Shown: positions 6,380 to 6,530 of the stretch, piece after piece | How the letters are laid out: each line of letters begins with the position of its first letter | Numbering within the stretch: the first letter of the stretch is position 1 | NCBI GenBank assembly: GCA_003660865.1 | Contig: QMVA01000081.1 | Location: 1-6,530 of the forward strand | Length of the DNA: 6,530 bases | Direction of reading: 5' to 3' | DNA from: Candidatus Nanohalarchaeota archaeon | GTDB lineage: Archaea; EX4484-52; B79-G9 | Made by a program: the position numbers and the translations under genes | Notes under the pieces: generated by a model | What the model was told of the DNA's origin: nothing | Database searches by the model: none | Seen by the model: only the letters and a program-made list of their open reading frames with translations

Positions 6380-6519
6380 ATGCCAAGCTTTTTGGCAAAG
6401 CCAAAAATGGACAAATGTCTTCACCATATCCTTAAAAATCTGCGATTTTTAGGATCCAGGAAATCTTCGATTTCCCCGGATAGATTAAGGTCTCTTGGTT
6501 TTTGGCTAAGTTTGTCCAT
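6380..6519. repeat. Cluster of short-loop palindromes
   Basis: Three perfect inverted repeats with 3-nt loops lie close together: TTTTTGGC-AAA-GCCAAAAA (6389-6407), TAAAAATC-TGC-GATTTTTA (6433-6451, extended by a G·U and a C-G pair in RNA) and GGAAATC-TTC-GATTTCC (6459-6475, flanked by TCC/GGA). An outer pair, ATGGACAAA (6407-6415) with TTTGTCCAT (6511-6519), would enclose the last two. A second TTTTTGGC at 6499-6506 can compete for GCCAAAAA. This could be a structured RNA, a palindromic repeat element or a protein-binding array. Confidence 0.6.
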
Positions 6520-6530
6520 ATAGTAACGAC

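Larger units (their letters stand above)
5954..6530. other. 577-bp region without a convincing gene
   Basis: Upstream region of the pilus operon up to the right edge. It contains the operon promoter (5986-6006), a near-palindrome TCTGG-GT-CCAGA (6014-6025), an 8-bp repeat in four copies (6121-6152), T-rich stretches around 6222-6305 and a palindrome cluster (6380-6519). Open frames exist at 6211-6435 and 6380-6523 on the plus strand, and from the right edge to 6421 on the minus strand (ATG at 6519, 32 codons). None has a recognisable product, and all run through palindromes, so none is called. The minus-strand frame stays open at the window edge, so the tail of a gene from beyond it cannot be excluded. 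No pilin with a class III signal peptide was seen. Confidence 0.6.

Noticed and set aside
6211..6435. Plus-strand open frame of 74 codons
   Set aside because: It is made of T-rich sequence giving Phe/Ser/Cys runs, then enters the palindrome cluster; no promoter or ribosome site is seen.
6380..6523. Plus-strand 47-codon frame starting at ATG 6380
   Set aside because: It runs through every palindrome of the cluster, overlaps another open frame, and has no recognisable product; the lack of stops may simply reflect palindromes without stop triplets.
6421..6530. Minus-strand frame from the right edge to TGA at 6423-6421, with an ATG at 6519
   Set aside because: Its 32-codon product (beginning MDKLSQKPRDLNLSGEIEDF) looks mildly protein-like and the frame is open at the edge, but half of it is encoded by palindromes. 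Too short and unsupported to call.

Overview
The window looks like a piece of an archaeal chromosome, most likely from a small-genome DPANN-type archaeon (Woesearchaeota/Pacearchaeota-like). This is an inference from gene content and style, not from a marker gene. The supporting signs are an archaeal Xer-type tyrosine recombinase, a pilus/secretion ATPase of the TadA/FlaI type followed by two separate membrane-platform genes, short or absent leaders with no clear Shine-Dalgarno on first genes, and TATA-like boxes upstream of them. No tRNA, rRNA, CRISPR array or insertion sequence was found.

Layout. Positions 1-223 are non-coding, with a 13-bp tandem repeat at the left edge and a short hairpin. 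A tyrosine recombinase with a full catalytic set runs on the plus strand (224-955; its true start is probably upstream). It converges, 15 bp apart, on a minus-strand DEDDh 3'-5' exonuclease (971-1564). Positions 1565-1934 are non-coding and hold a TATA-like promoter for the exonuclease and a tandem hairpin repeat whose two copies differ by a compensatory base-pair change. Positions 1935-5953 are a compact three-gene minus-strand operon, read from right to left: ATPase (710 aa), first platform protein (289 aa), second platform protein (330 aa), with gaps of 17 and 6 nt. Positions 5954-6530 carry no convincing gene. They hold a promoter-like element nearly identical to the one before the exonuclease, an 8-bp repeat in four copies, and a dense cluster of short-loop palindromes at the right end.

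How the genes work together. The three operon proteins form the core of an archaeal type IV pilus/Tad-like machine: the ATPase powers assembly from the cytoplasm and the two T2SSF-domain proteins form the membrane platform. One ATPase with two platform genes is the arrangement known for the archaeal EppA-dependent/Tad lineage. No pilin or prepilin peptidase lies in the window. The recombinase and exonuclease are DNA-processing genes with no visible functional tie to the pilus operon, except that the exonuclease and the operon share a 20-of-21-bp promoter-like element.

The most notable points are this shared element, the covarying hairpin repeat, the palindrome cluster, the lysine/threonine-rich N-terminal extension of the ATPase with a perfect 44-bp internal duplication, and the recombinase reading frame that continues upstream without a standard start codon. 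I saw no clear evidence of a wholly new multi-gene system.
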